Positions 19,192-30,999 of a DNA stretch of 34,802 nucleotides are shown here, piece after piece. The position numbers and the translations under genes are program-made. Every line of letters starts with the position of its first letter. Positions within the stretch are counted from its first letter, which is position 1. Below the pieces are notes generated by a model. That model made no database searches, was not told where the DNA came from, and saw only the letters and a list, made by a program, of their open reading frames with translations. Source of the DNA: Bacillota bacterium (GTDB taxonomy: Bacteria > Bacillota > Sulfobacillia > JAJZYS01 > JAJYTV01); the NCBI GenBank assembly GCA_021799275.1, contig JAJZAT010000023.1, positions 19,941-54,742 on the forward strand. Reading direction: 5' to 3'.

Positions 19192-20244
19192 ATGCAGATC
19201 GGCGAGCACCTCGCGACGCCGCGCAGCGCCTGGACGAGCGGCCGCGGCGAGATGGCGGACGTCGTCGTCTCGAGCCGCGCACGGCTGGCGCGCAACCTCG
19301 AGGGTTTCGCGTTCCCGGGCCGGCTGACGCCCGAGGTGGCGGCCCAGGTGCTGGGCCGCGTGCAGGCGGCGGTGCAGGGTTTCGGCACCGGCTGGTCCTT
19401 CGTCAAGCTCGCGGACCTCTCCGCGGTCGACCGTCAGGTGCTGGTGGAGAAGCACCTCATAAGCCCGCAGCAGATGCAAGAGCCCGAGCAGGCGGCTCTG
19501 GCGGTCCGGGATGACGAGGGCCTCAGCCTGATGGTGAACGAGGAGGACCACCTGCGCCTGCAGGCGTTCCGGCCCGGCCTCGCGGTGCGCGCGACGCTGG
19601 ATGGGGCGCTTCAGGCCGACGACCGGCTCGAGGAGGCCCTGGACTACGCGTTCACGCCGGAACTCGGTTACCTGACCGCCTGTCCGACCAACGTGGGTAC
19701 AGGACTGCGCATTTCGGTGATGCTACATCTTGGCGGCCTTGTCCGCACGCGCGGCATCGCGCAGCTGCTGCAGGTGCTGCCTAAACTTGGCCTCGCGGTG
19801 CGCGGCCTGTATGGTGAAGGTACCGAAGCCGCCGGCGACCTGTTCCAAATCTCGAACCAGATCACGCTCGGCCAGGCGGAGGAAGAAGTGGCGGCGGCCA
19901 TCGAACGTGCGGCGCAGCAGATCATCGAACAGGAGCGTGCGGCGCGCCGTATGCTCAAGGAGCAGGCGCTGCAGCAGACGCAGGACCGCGTCTACCGGGC
20001 GCTCGGCGTTCTCCGCTATGCCCAACTCCTGGGCGGCGAGGAGGCCATGCAGCTTCTCTCGGAGCTTCGCCTCGGTGTGGAGATGGGCATGTTGCAGGTC
20101 TCGGCGGAGGCGGTCAACGAAATGCTCGTCACGGCGCTCCCCGGATTCCTCACGCGCACGATGGGCCACGACTTGCAGACCATGGAAGAACGGGCGGCCC
20201 GCGCCCGCCTCATCCGCGAGCGGCTGCAGAAGGAGGGTATCTAG
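19192..20244 (+). CDS. mcsB: McsB, protein arginine kinase
   Basis: A 350-aa kinase of the phosphagen-kinase fold that phosphorylates arginines on CtsR and on damaged proteins, marking them for ClpCP. Seen are the early [20 protein letters not shown], the [10 protein letters not shown] segment with the catalytic Glu, and the active-site Cys region [28 protein letters not shown] follows near the end of the kinase core. Its stop (20242-20244) is one base before the clpC start. Start ATG 19192 follows a purine-rich stretch (GGAAGGGGGGTAGG). Confidence 0.96.
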   Translation: MQIGEHLATPRSAWTSGRGEMADVVVSSRARLARNLEGFAFPGRLTPEVAAQVLGRVQAAVQGFGTGWSFVKLADLSAVDRQVLVEKHLISPQQMQEPEQAALAVRDDEGLSLMVNEEDHLRLQAFRPGLAVRATLDGALQADDRLEEALDYAFTPELGYLTACPTNVGTGLRISVMLHLGGLVRTRGIAQLLQVLPKLGLAVRGLYGEGTEAAGDLFQISNQITLGQAEEEVAAAIERAAQQIIEQERAARRMLKEQALQQTQDRVYRALGVLRYAQLLGGEEAMQLLSELRLGVEMGMLQVSAEAVNEMLVTALPGFLTRTMGHDLQTMEERAARARLIRERLQKEGI

Positions 20245-20245
20245 C

Positions 20246-22693
<2,448 letters not shown>

Positions 22694-22702
22694 CTGGGAC
22701 CC

Positions 22703-22745
22703 AGCGCGCCCCCGCCGGCCGTGCAGGCTGGCGGGGGCGCGCTTT
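22703..22745 (+). terminator. Terminator hairpin after clpC
   Basis: AGCGCGCCCCCGCC (22703-22716) pairs perfectly with GGCGGGGGCGCGCT (22730-22743), followed by TT only. It lies between clpC and the disA ribosome site, so it probably lowers read-through from the heat-shock operon into disA. With the short T run it may be partial. Confidence 0.72.
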
Positions 22746-22759
22746 GAAGGAGGGCCTTG

Positions 22760-23803
22760 GTGCGCGACGAGGAACGGCTCTACCGGCTGCTGCGCCAGGT
22801 GGCGCCGGGTACGCCGCTGCGCGAGGGAATCGAGAACGTGCTTCACGCGGGCACCGGAGGTCTCATGGTGCTCGGCGACGGGCCGGAGGTGCTGGCCCTG
22901 GCCGCCGGCGGATTCGACATCGACTGCGCCTTCAGCCCCGCGGCGCTTTATGAGCTGAGCAAGATGGACGGCGCCATCATCCTTACGGCGGACGCCAAGC
23001 GGATCGTGCGGGCGAACGTCCAGCTGGTGCCCGACCCGGGCGTGCCTTCGGTGGAGACGGGGATCCGCCATCGCTCGGCCGAACGGGTGAGCCGCCAGAC
23101 GGGGGCAGTGGTGATCGCCGTGTCCCAGCGCCGCCATCAGGTCACGCTCTACCAGGGGACCCTGCGCCACGTGCTACGCGACGCGGCGCAGGTGCTGGGC
23201 AGGGCGAACCAGGCCCTGCAGGCCCTGGAGCGCCAGCGCATCGCCCTCGTGGGAGAACTCGCCGAACTCGATGCTGTGGAGTTCTCGGGCGAAGCGACCC
23301 TTCGCGATGTCACCTCGGCGGTCCAGCGCTTCGCCTTGCTCGACCGCCTGGGGCGGGAGGTGGCGGGCTATGTCGAGGAGCTCGGCAGCGAAGGCCGCAT
23401 GGTGGCGATGCAGCTCCACGAGCTGACGCGTTCGCTCTCGGAGGAAATTCTCTACGTGTTGCGGGACTATGCGGCGGAAAGCTCGCTCGACCACGCGAGG
23501 AGCCTGCGCGAGCAGCTGGCGGCCTGGAGCGCCGAGGCCCTGCTCGATCTGAGCGCCGTCGCCAGAAGCCTCGGCCAGGCGGGCGAGCTGGAGCAGGTCG
23601 TGCAGCCGCGCGGGCTGAGGGTGCTGCGGCGCGTGCCGCGGTTGCCGCCGCCGGTGGCCGACAAGCTCGCGCAGCGCTTCGGCTCCCTCGGCAACCTCCT
23701 GAACGCGAGCATCGAGGAACTGGACGCCGTGGAGGGGATCGGCACGGCCAGGGCACACGCGATCAGGCGGCACCTGGCCCGTATGCGGGAGGTGGCACGC
23801 TGA
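22760..23803 (+). CDS. disA: DisA, diadenylate cyclase and DNA-integrity scanner
   Basis: A 347-aa protein that makes c-di-AMP from two ATP and scans DNA for branched structures. The DAC domain shows MDGAIIL (the DGA motif) and TGIRHRSAERVSRQ (the RHR motif). A helical linker follows, and the C-terminus is a helix-hairpin-helix DNA-binding domain ending in LDAVEGIGTARAHAIRRHL. GTG 22760 is preferred because AAGGAGG (22747-22753) is six bases before it; TTG 22757 in the same frame is too close. It follows the clpC hairpin directly, so it is either read-through or has its own unrecognised promoter. Confidence 0.96.
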   Translation: MRDEERLYRLLRQVAPGTPLREGIENVLHAGTGGLMVLGDGPEVLALAAGGFDIDCAFSPAALYELSKMDGAIILTADAKRIVRANVQLVPDPGVPSVETGIRHRSAERVSRQTGAVVIAVSQRRHQVTLYQGTLRHVLRDAAQVLGRANQALQALERQRIALVGELAELDAVEFSGEATLRDVTSAVQRFALLDRLGREVAGYVEELGSEGRMVAMQLHELTRSLSEEILYVLRDYAAESSLDHARSLREQLAAWSAEALLDLSAVARSLGQAGELEQVVQPRGLRVLRRVPRLPPPVADKLAQRFGSLGNLLNASIEELDAVEGIGTARAHAIRRHLARMREVAR

Positions 23804-23825
23804 GATTCCCCGGCACAGCAAGAAA

Positions 23826-23851
23826 GGGAGCCCGGCTTGCGCCGGGCTCCC
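23826..23851. terminator. Bidirectional terminator between disA and the DUF1573-like gene
   Basis: GGGAGCCCGGC (23826-23836) pairs with GCCGGGCTCCC (23841-23851), loop TTGC. On the minus strand it is followed by TTTCTT, a proper tail, so it serves the minus-strand gene best; on the plus strand it closes disA. Confidence 0.88.
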
Positions 23852-23870
23852 TGTCGTCAGGTCAGGAAAA

Positions 23871-24266
23871 TCAGGAGAAATTGAAGATACCGAGCGCCGA
23901 GATGCGCTTCTGTTCCTTCAGCAGGCAGTCGTACAGATTGAGGTCGACGGCGTTCAGCACGCCGGTGAGGTAGAAGAGCGTCTGACCGACCTCCGCCTCG
24001 ACCACCTCGCGGCAGTTGTCGCAGAGTTGGCCTCTGACACCCGAATCCAGCACCGTACGCAGCTGCTCCAGCGAGATGCCCTCGGGAATCGGGTGCCGCT
24101 CGGCGTGTACCGTCACGCAGCCACAGTCCGTCACAGCCTTGGCTACGGCGCGATTCACTCGTGCGACCGACTCCTGGAGCTTGGATACGGTGTCGAGAAT
24201 GTTCTTGTGGCGGATGAGGCACTCGTCGACGGTCTCCTGGAACTGATCGCACAGGAGGTCTTTCAT
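23871..24266 (-). CDS. Conserved protein, DUF1573-like
   Basis: A 131-aa protein that I recognise, from memory, as the DUF1573-type protein found in many Clostridia and relatives; no function is known to me. Visible are an N-terminal helical segment with CLIRHKNILDTVSKLQES, the conserved VNRAVAKAVTDCGCV, a CDNCREVVEAEVGQTLFY segment with CxxC, and the end LKEQKRISALGIFNFS. The cysteines could bind a metal. ATG 24266 has GGAGGAGGGG about eight bases upstream. It runs opposite to its neighbours and has its own sigma-A promoter at 24296-24324. Confidence 0.78.
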   Translation of the reverse strand: MKDLLCDQFQETVDECLIRHKNILDTVSKLQESVARVNRAVAKAVTDCGCVTVHAERHPIPEGISLEQLRTVLDSGVRGQLCDNCREVVEAEVGQTLFYLTGVLNAVDLNLYDCLLKEQKRISALGIFNFS

Positions 24267-24295
24267 CCGCTCGACCCCTCCTCCAAGGTGGCCCC

Positions 24296-24324
24296 ATTAT
24301 ACCGACCAGCAAAACGGCCGTCAA
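24296..24324 (-). promoter_or_regulatory. Sigma-A promoter of the DUF1573-like gene
   Basis: Read on the minus strand: TTGACG (24324-24319), 17 bp, TATAAT (24301-24296). This is a near-consensus promoter placed about 30 bases before the start codon. Confidence 0.88.
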
Positions 24325-24354
24325 CGCGCCCTGGGAGCCGCATTCGACGTGTAC

Positions 24355-24384
24355 TTGCTGGAAGTCGGACACAGATACTATAAT
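24355..24384 (+). promoter_or_regulatory. Candidate upstream promoter for yacL
   Basis: TTGCTG (24355-24360), 18 bp, perfect TATAAT (24379-24384). It lies in the 334-bp gap 24267-24600, which otherwise holds only the minus-strand promoter, a second plus-strand promoter and a possible 22-codon frame. Confidence 0.6.
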
Positions 24385-24541
24385 AAAAGTTTTCAAAATA
24401 CCGCGCACCGGGCTCGTCCGCACGGCGAGCGGAGCGGCACGGGAAACGAGTAAGATGATGGTAGCGGTGTATCCGAGCTGCCAGCATGGGCAAACCTAGC
24501 CGCAACCGGACAGAGGAGGCGGGTGTGTCGATGCTCTCTAT

Positions 24542-24571
24542 TTGCGGGGCTTGCGGGCGATCTCCTATAAT
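24542..24571 (+). promoter_or_regulatory. Candidate proximal promoter for yacL
   Basis: TTGCGG (24542-24547), 18 bp, perfect TATAAT (24566-24571). The message would start near 24578, just before the GGAGGGAAGG ribosome site of yacL. Confidence 0.62.
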
Positions 24572-24600
24572 CAGTTCTACGGAGGGAAGGTGACCGCGGA

Positions 24601-25713
24601 ATGAAAGCGCCGTGGCGCGGCGGGCTGACCCTAGCCGGGCTGGTGATCGGGCTCTTGCTCGGGTACTACCTGTTCAAGGCGCTGGGATCAGCGGTGCACC
24701 TCGACATCTACCAGGAGATCGGCGCCGCTCTGCTGCTCGGAGCGCTGGGCGGCTTTGTCGGCTTCTTCTCGGCGACGGGCCTGCAGCGTGGCGTGGCTCG
24801 TCTCAACACGTTCATGGAGAGGCGCGTTCTCCGCGCCTCGGCGAATGAGTTGCTGTTCGGCGGCGTGGGCATGCTCCTCGGCTTCTTCGCGGCATTCCTG
24901 CTCACGACGCCCCTCAATGCGATTCCGGTCGTCGGCAACATCCTGCCGATCGTGTTTGCGGTGTTCTTCGGGTATGTGGGCGCTTACATCGGCGTCGGCG
25001 TGGCGCGCAAGCGCGAGTCCCGCGAATCGGAGGCTCCGGCCCGCGGCCGGCTTGGCCGGCCCGGTCATGGCAAGACCATGCCGAAGGTGCTCGACACAAG
25101 CGTGATCATCGACGGTCGCATCGCGGACATCCTCGAAACCGGCTTCATCGAGGGCCCGATCGTGGTGCCGCAGTTCGTCCTTGACGAGCTCCGTCACATC
25201 GCCGACTCGGCGGACGTGCTCAAGCGCAACCGCGGACGGCGGGGACTCGACGTTCTGAACCACATCCAGAAGGAACTGCAGGTTCCGGTGCAGATCAGCG
25301 ACAAGGACTACCCCAATATGGAGGTAGACTCGAAACTCCTGCGGCTGACGAAGCAGCTCGAGGGCAAGGTGCTGACGAACGACTTCAACCTGAACAAGGT
25401 TGCGGTCCTCCAGCAGGTGCCGGTGCTCAACATCAACGAGCTCGCCAATGCCGTCAAGCCGGTCGTCCTGCCAGGCGAAGAGATGGTGGTGCACATCATC
25501 AAGGAAGGCAAGGAGATCGGCCAGGGAGTAGCGTACCTGGACGACGGAACCATGATCGTCGTCGACGGCGGCAAGAAGTACATCGGCGAGACCCTGGCGG
25601 TTCTGGTCACATCGGTGCTCCAGACCTCCGCCGGCCGCATGATCTTCGCGAAGCCCAAATCCCTCGGCGACCGGCAGGAGCAGAATGGCAACCGACTCCA
25701 GGCACAGCCCTGA
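24601..25713 (+). CDS. yacL: YacL-like membrane protein with PIN and TRAM domains
   Basis: A 370-aa protein. The first 140 residues hold four hydrophobic segments, then comes a basic linker. A PIN nuclease domain follows (KVLDTSVIIDGRIADI with the first acidic residue, PQFVLDELRHIADSAD, VLTNDFNLNKVA), and a C-terminal TRAM domain (VHIIKEGKEIGQGVAYLDDG). The whole matches YacL of Bacillus, a membrane-tethered likely ribonuclease of unknown target. ATG 24601 has GGAGGGAAGG upstream. Its last 29 bases overlap ispDF, indicating coupling. The order disA-yacL-ispD is the Bacillota norm, interrupted here by an inverted gene. Confidence 0.94.
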   Translation: MKAPWRGGLTLAGLVIGLLLGYYLFKALGSAVHLDIYQEIGAALLLGALGGFVGFFSATGLQRGVARLNTFMERRVLRASANELLFGGVGMLLGFFAAFLLTTPLNAIPVVGNILPIVFAVFFGYVGAYIGVGVARKRESRESEAPARGRLGRPGHGKTMPKVLDTSVIIDGRIADILETGFIEGPIVVPQFVLDELRHIADSADVLKRNRGRRGLDVLNHIQKELQVPVQISDKDYPNMEVDSKLLRLTKQLEGKVLTNDFNLNKVAVLQQVPVLNINELANAVKPVVLPGEEMVVHIIKEGKEIGQGVAYLDDGTMIVVDGGKKYIGETLAVLVTSVLQTSAGRMIFAKPKSLGDRQEQNGNRLQAQP

Positions 25714-26824
25714 GACATACGGCCTGATCGTTGGCGCCGGATCGGGTATCCGCTTCGGTCGCAGCAAGGCATTCTTCACCTGGCAGGGCGAGCCGCTGAT
25801 CGCATCGGCGGCTCGCCCTTTCCTGCGCAGCTCCCGGATCGACGGCATCGTTCTGGTGGTCCGGACGGAGGATCTGGCGGCGGCGCAGGAGCTCGCCGCG
25901 ACGTTCCCGAAGCCGACCCTCGTCGTCCAGGGCGGGGCGAGCCGCAGCGCCTCCGTGCGCCAGGGACTCGCCGTCCTGCCCGAGAGAGTGCGACGCGTGG
26001 CCATTCACGACGCCGCCCGCCCCAGGGTGTCGCAGCGCCTCCTGGCTCGGCTGCTCGAGGCGGGCGGACCCTGCGTCATCCCGTGTCTGCCGTTGCACGA
26101 CGCGCTCCACCGGGACCCGGCGTCCGGCGGCGGCAGCGTGCCACGGGATGGCATCTGGCGGGTGCAGACGCCGCAGGTGTTCGACAGGGACCTGCTCGAG
26201 CGGGCGCACCTGGGTGAGCCTGAGGCGGCGGACGACGGAGAACTCGCCATGCGGCTCGGAGCTCCGGTGACGTACGTCGACGGCGAGGAGGAGAACATCA
26301 AGGTGACGACGCCGGACGACCTTGCGCGTCTCGGTCGAGGTTCCCTTGGCATGCGGGTCGGACACGGCTTCGACGTGCACCGTCTCGAGACCGGCCACCG
26401 CCTGGTCGTCGCGGGCGTCGAGATCCCGGCGGAGCGCGGCGCCGTCGGACACTCCGACGCGGACGTGGTCTGCCATGCGCTCATGGATGCGTTGCTCGGA
26501 GCGGCGGGGCTGCCGGACATCGGCCACTACTTCCCCCCGGGCGATCCCGCCTACGCCGGCGCCGACTCGGTCAAACTGCTGCGGCAGGTGGTGGCGACGC
26601 TGCGGGCCGAGGGCCTGCGCGTGGGCAACGCCGACTGCACGATTGTGCTGGAGCGTCCCAAGGTGGGACCCCATCGCGACCGCATGCGAGCGATCCTGGC
26701 CGAGGCGCTCGGGGTGGAGTCTGGAGCTGTCTCCGTGAAGGCCACGACCGCGGAAGGGCTCGGACCGCTCGGCAGCGGAGACGGCGTGGCGGCCTGGGCT
26801 GTGGCCACGCTATACGACGTGTAA
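25685..26824 (+). CDS. ispDF: Bifunctional IspD-IspF of the MEP isoprenoid pathway
   Basis: A 379-aa fusion. Residues 1-220 are IspD, which joins CTP to methylerythritol phosphate: glycine-rich start LIVGAGSGIRFGRSKAF, IHDAARPRVS, WRVQTPQVFD and EENIKVTTPDDL. Residues 222-379 are IspF, which forms the cyclic diphosphate: GHGFDVHRL and GHSDADVVCHALMDALLG (metal Asp and His), then DIGHYFPPGDP and the end ATTAEGLGPLGSGDGVAA. The IspD nucleotide loop is about two residues shorter than in Bacillus IspD and lacks the usual Pro before Lys, but Arg and Lys are kept. ATG 25685 with CAGGAG upstream starts inside yacL. IspE is not here. Confidence 0.94.
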   Translation: MATDSRHSPETYGLIVGAGSGIRFGRSKAFFTWQGEPLIASAARPFLRSSRIDGIVLVVRTEDLAAAQELAATFPKPTLVVQGGASRSASVRQGLAVLPERVRRVAIHDAARPRVSQRLLARLLEAGGPCVIPCLPLHDALHRDPASGGGSVPRDGIWRVQTPQVFDRDLLERAHLGEPEAADDGELAMRLGAPVTYVDGEEENIKVTTPDDLARLGRGSLGMRVGHGFDVHRLETGHRLVVAGVEIPAERGAVGHSDADVVCHALMDALLGAAGLPDIGHYFPPGDPAYAGADSVKLLRQVVATLRAEGLRVGNADCTIVLERPKVGPHRDRMRAILAEALGVESGAVSVKATTAEGLGPLGSGDGVAAWAVATLYDV

Positions 26825-26904
26825 TTCCGGCGTGTCGGGATCCAGCGCTTGCAGCAAGCTAAGCGCGAGGCGTGGGCGAGATGCACCGCGCGGGCCGTTT
26901 GGCG

Positions 26905-26934
26905 TTGACGCGGGATGTCTTCATACGGCACAAT
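26905..26934 (+). promoter_or_regulatory. Candidate promoter of the cysE-cysS T-box transcript
   Basis: TTGACG (26905-26910), 18 bp, CACAAT (26929-26934). It lies just before the T-box leader. The -10 is poor, the -35 good. Confidence 0.6.
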
Positions 26935-26944
26935 GAAGCACCAA

Positions 26945-27177
26945 AGGCGAGGAACGGGGAGAGTAGCCGCCACGGGATCGCCACAGAGAAGACGGCCGAG
27001 GCTGCAAGCCGTCTGCGACACCGGCGGTGAAGTGCATCCGGGAGCCGTGATGGCGAGCGATCGCCAGCCATCACCGGAGTGGGCCACGTGAACGGCCCCT
27101 GAGCGACGGCTTGCCGTCGGAAGCAGAGTGGAACCGCGGACCGACCGCCTCTGGGCGTGAACGGTCCGCGTGCGTTT
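26945..27177 (+). promoter_or_regulatory. T-box riboswitch, cysteine-specific
   Basis: The 370-bp gap between ispDF and cysE holds a T-box leader, which lets the transcript continue when uncharged tRNA-Cys binds. The T-box sequence AGAGTGGAACCGCGG is at 27125-27139. Stem I begins near GGGGAGAGTAG (26956-26966). The specifier codon reads TGC (Cys) at 27033-27035, in GGTGAAGTGCATCC. The UGGA bulge (27129-27132) is complementary to UCCA, the acceptor end expected for tRNA-Cys, whose discriminator is U. Specifier and discriminator therefore agree independently with each other and with the downstream genes. Confidence 0.92.
27135..27177 (+). terminator. T-box regulated terminator
   Basis: CGCGGACCG (27135-27143) pairs with CGGTCCGCG (27162-27170), with a smaller inner CGCC/GGCG stem, followed by TGCGTTTC. 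Its 5' arm overlaps the T-box sequence, so antiterminator and terminator are mutually exclusive as in the known mechanism. Confidence 0.85.
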
Positions 27178-27834
27178 CAGGGGGAGGAATCGCGGTGTTT
27201 GCGACACTGCGCGAGGATGTTCGCACCGTCTTTGAGCGCGACCCGGCCGCCAAGAGTACACTGGAGGTGATCCTCACCTATCCGGGGCTCCACGCTCTCT
27301 GGTTCTACCGGGCCGCCCATCGGCTGTATCGTGGTCGCCACTACGTCATGGCCCGCGCGATCTCCCAGCTCGCGCGCTTCCTGACGGGCATCGAGATCCA
27401 TCCCGGTGCCCGGATTGGCCGACGCCTCTTCATCGATCACGGCACAGGCGTCGTGATCGGAGAGACGACCGAGGTCGGCGACGACGTGACGTTGTACCAG
27501 GGCGTGACGCTCGGTGGCACTGGCAAGGAGCAGGGCAAGCGGCATCCCACGATCGGCGACCGCGTGATGATCTCCTGCGGCGCCAGGATCCTGGGCGCGA
27601 TCACGATCGGCCACGACTGCAAGATCGGAGCCGGGGCGGTGGTGGTGAAGTCCGTGCCGCCCGACTGTACGGTGGTTGGGATTCCGGGGCGCATCGTGCG
27701 GGTCGGTGGACGACCGGTCAAGGGCGTCGATCTCCAGCACGGGGACCTGCCGGATCCGATCGCCGAGGCCGTCTTGCGAATGACGGCGCAGATCGACCGC
27801 CTGGAGGCTCGGATCGCTGTCCTGGAGGGAAGCG

Positions 27835-29242
<1,408 letters not shown>

Positions 29243-29250
<8 letters not shown>

Positions 29251-30154
29251 GCGTGAACGGCGGGGCCATCCCGGGACACCGCGGCGCGCCCAGGGGCCGG
29301 CGCGTAGCAAGCTGGGCGGCTTCCGTGGCCAAGACCCGCGCGGGCATCAGGTGGCCAAGCCGCAGCCCACGCCACGTACGGACGCGCGCCGGCCGTTGCG
29401 GCCGGAAGCGCCGCGGGACGACGAGCGGGAGCTCCATGTCGCAGGGCGTCGCGCCGTGCTCGAGGCTCTGCGCTCCGGGCGCACGATCAACCGCCTGTAT
29501 ATCGATCAGGCCACGCCTCCGGCGGCGTTCGCGGCCATCTTCGAGGCGGCGAACCAGCGGGGATTGCATGCAGAGCCAGTGCCGCGCCAACGCCTGCAAA
29601 TGCTGGCAGGCGAGCATCACCAAGGCGTGGTGGCGATCTGCGCCCCGATCGCATATGTGGATATCGATGACCTGCTGGCCCGTATTGAGGTCGCGGGGGC
29701 TCCGGCGCTTCTTCTCGCTTTGGATGGTGTGCAGGATCCACAGAACATCGGCAGCCTGATCCGTACCGCGGAGGTTGCGGGGGCGCAGGGCGTCATCCTG
29801 GCGGAGCGCCGCTCCGGCGCCGTCACGTCCGCCGTGGTCCGGGCTGCTGCCGGGGCGGCGCTCCACCTGCCCGTGGCGCGCGTCAAGAACCTGCACCAGG
29901 CGGTCGATCGTCTGCAGCGGGAGGGTATCCAGGCGGTGGTCGCCCATCCTGTGGCGGAACGCATCGTCTACGATGTAGATCTCACGGTCCCCACCGTGAT
30001 CGTGGTGGGTGGCGAGGGCAAGGGTGTCGGCGAGTTGATGCGCAAGAAGGCGGACGCCATCGTTCGCTTGCCGCAAGTGGGGCAGGTCGGCTCGCTGAAT
30101 GCAGCCGTAGCAGGCGCGCTGATGCTTTACGAAGCCGTTCGCCAGCGGCTTTAG
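29243..30154 (+). CDS. rlmB: 23S rRNA (guanosine-2'-O-)-methyltransferase RlmB (TrmH/SPOUT)
   Basis: About 303 aa. The first 65 or so residues are an Arg/Pro-rich, probably disordered tail, then the substrate-binding domain (VAGRRAVLEALRSG), then the SPOUT knot: DGVQDPQNIGSLIRTAEVAG, VVGGEGKGVGELM and GQVGSLNAAVAGALMLYE. It methylates a ribose in the 23S peptidyl-transferase region (known of the family). The start is unsure: GTG 29243 overlaps cysS and has only a weak ribosome site; GTG 29351 would drop 36 residues of the tail. The neighbouring mrnC and yacP, often found here in Bacillus, are absent. Confidence 0.93.
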
Positions 30155-30168
30155 ACGCAGGCTCGTCC

Positions 30169-30198
30169 TTGACGCAACTTTAAGCATTCCCTTATAAT
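30169..30198 (+). promoter_or_regulatory. Sigma-A promoter of sigH
   Basis: TTGACG (30169-30174), 18 bp, perfect TATAAT (30193-30198), about 85 bases before the sigH start. The leader between is AT-richer than the neighbouring genes. Confidence 0.85.
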
Positions 30199-30282
30199 GC
30201 GCGTGTGTACGCTGGGTCTTCGGACGTGCGAGATCAATTCGTGATGCCTGGCTCACAGTCGTAGGGACGGAGGCGAGGTATC

Positions 30283-30942
30283 GTGAGCCTGAGCGCTCAA
30301 CGCGAGGCAGTAAGCGAATATGATCTGATGGTCGACGAGGAAATCGTCGAGTTTGCCAGAGATGGCAGCCATATTGCTCTCGAGTTCCTGATCAACAAGT
30401 ACAAGAATTTTGTGCGCGCCAAGGCACGCTCTTATTTCTTGATAGGGGCCGATAGGGAAGACATCATCCAGGAAGGGATGATCGGTCTCTACAAGGCCAT
30501 CCGGGATTACCGCAGCGATAAGCTGTCGTCGTTCCGCGCGTTTGCGGAACTCTGCATCACCCGTCAGATCATCACGGCGATCAAGACGGCTACGCGGCAG
30601 AAGCACATTCCGCTCAACTCGTACGTGTCGCTGAACAAGCCGATTTACGAGGACGACTCCGACCGGACGCTGCTCGACGTGATCTCGGGCACCAAGGTGT
30701 CCGATCCAGAGGAGCTTGTCATCAACCGCGAAGAGTTCGGCGATATCGAGGAGAAGATGGGCGAAATCCTGTCGGAACTCGAGTGGCGCGTCCTGATGGC
30801 GTACCTCGACGGGAAGTCCTATCAGGAGATCGCGGTCTCCCTGAGCCGCCACGTGAAGTCCATCGACAACGCGCTGCAGCGCGTCAAGCGCAAGCTCGAG
30901 CGCTACCTAGACCTGCGCCGCCAGGCGCCGGAGGACGCCTAA
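30283..30942 (+). CDS. sigH: RNA polymerase sigma-H factor (Spo0H)
   Basis: A 219-aa sigma factor that directs transition-state and early sporulation genes. Region 2 is strongly conserved: ALEFLINKYKNFVRAKARSY, DREDIIQEGMIGLYKAIRDY and SFRAFAELCITRQIITAIK, then HIPLNSYVSLNKP. Region 4 is the C-terminal EWRVLMAYLDGKSYQEIA with VKSIDNALQRVKRKLERYL. The start is GTG 30283 with GGAGG eight or more bases upstream. The position after rlmB matches Bacillota order. Its presence supports an endospore-forming lineage, though it also occurs in non-sporulating relatives. Confidence 0.97.
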   Translation: MSLSAQREAVSEYDLMVDEEIVEFARDGSHIALEFLINKYKNFVRAKARSYFLIGADREDIIQEGMIGLYKAIRDYRSDKLSSFRAFAELCITRQIITAIKTATRQKHIPLNSYVSLNKPIYEDDSDRTLLDVISGTKVSDPEELVINREEFGDIEEKMGEILSELEWRVLMAYLDGKSYQEIAVSLSRHVKSIDNALQRVKRKLERYLDLRRQAPEDA

Positions 30943-30957
30943 CCCTACGTGCGTGAA

Positions 30958-30988
30958 GAGACCCCGGATGCTTGGCGTCCGGGGTCTC
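30958..30988. terminator. Bidirectional terminator after sigH
   Basis: GAGACCCCGGA (30958-30968) pairs with TCCGGGGTCTC (30978-30988), loop of nine bases. It separates sigH from the convergent cytochrome c gene. The tails are weak (ACTACCCTTTCT on plus). Confidence 0.8.
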
Positions 30989-30999
30989 ACTACCCTTTC

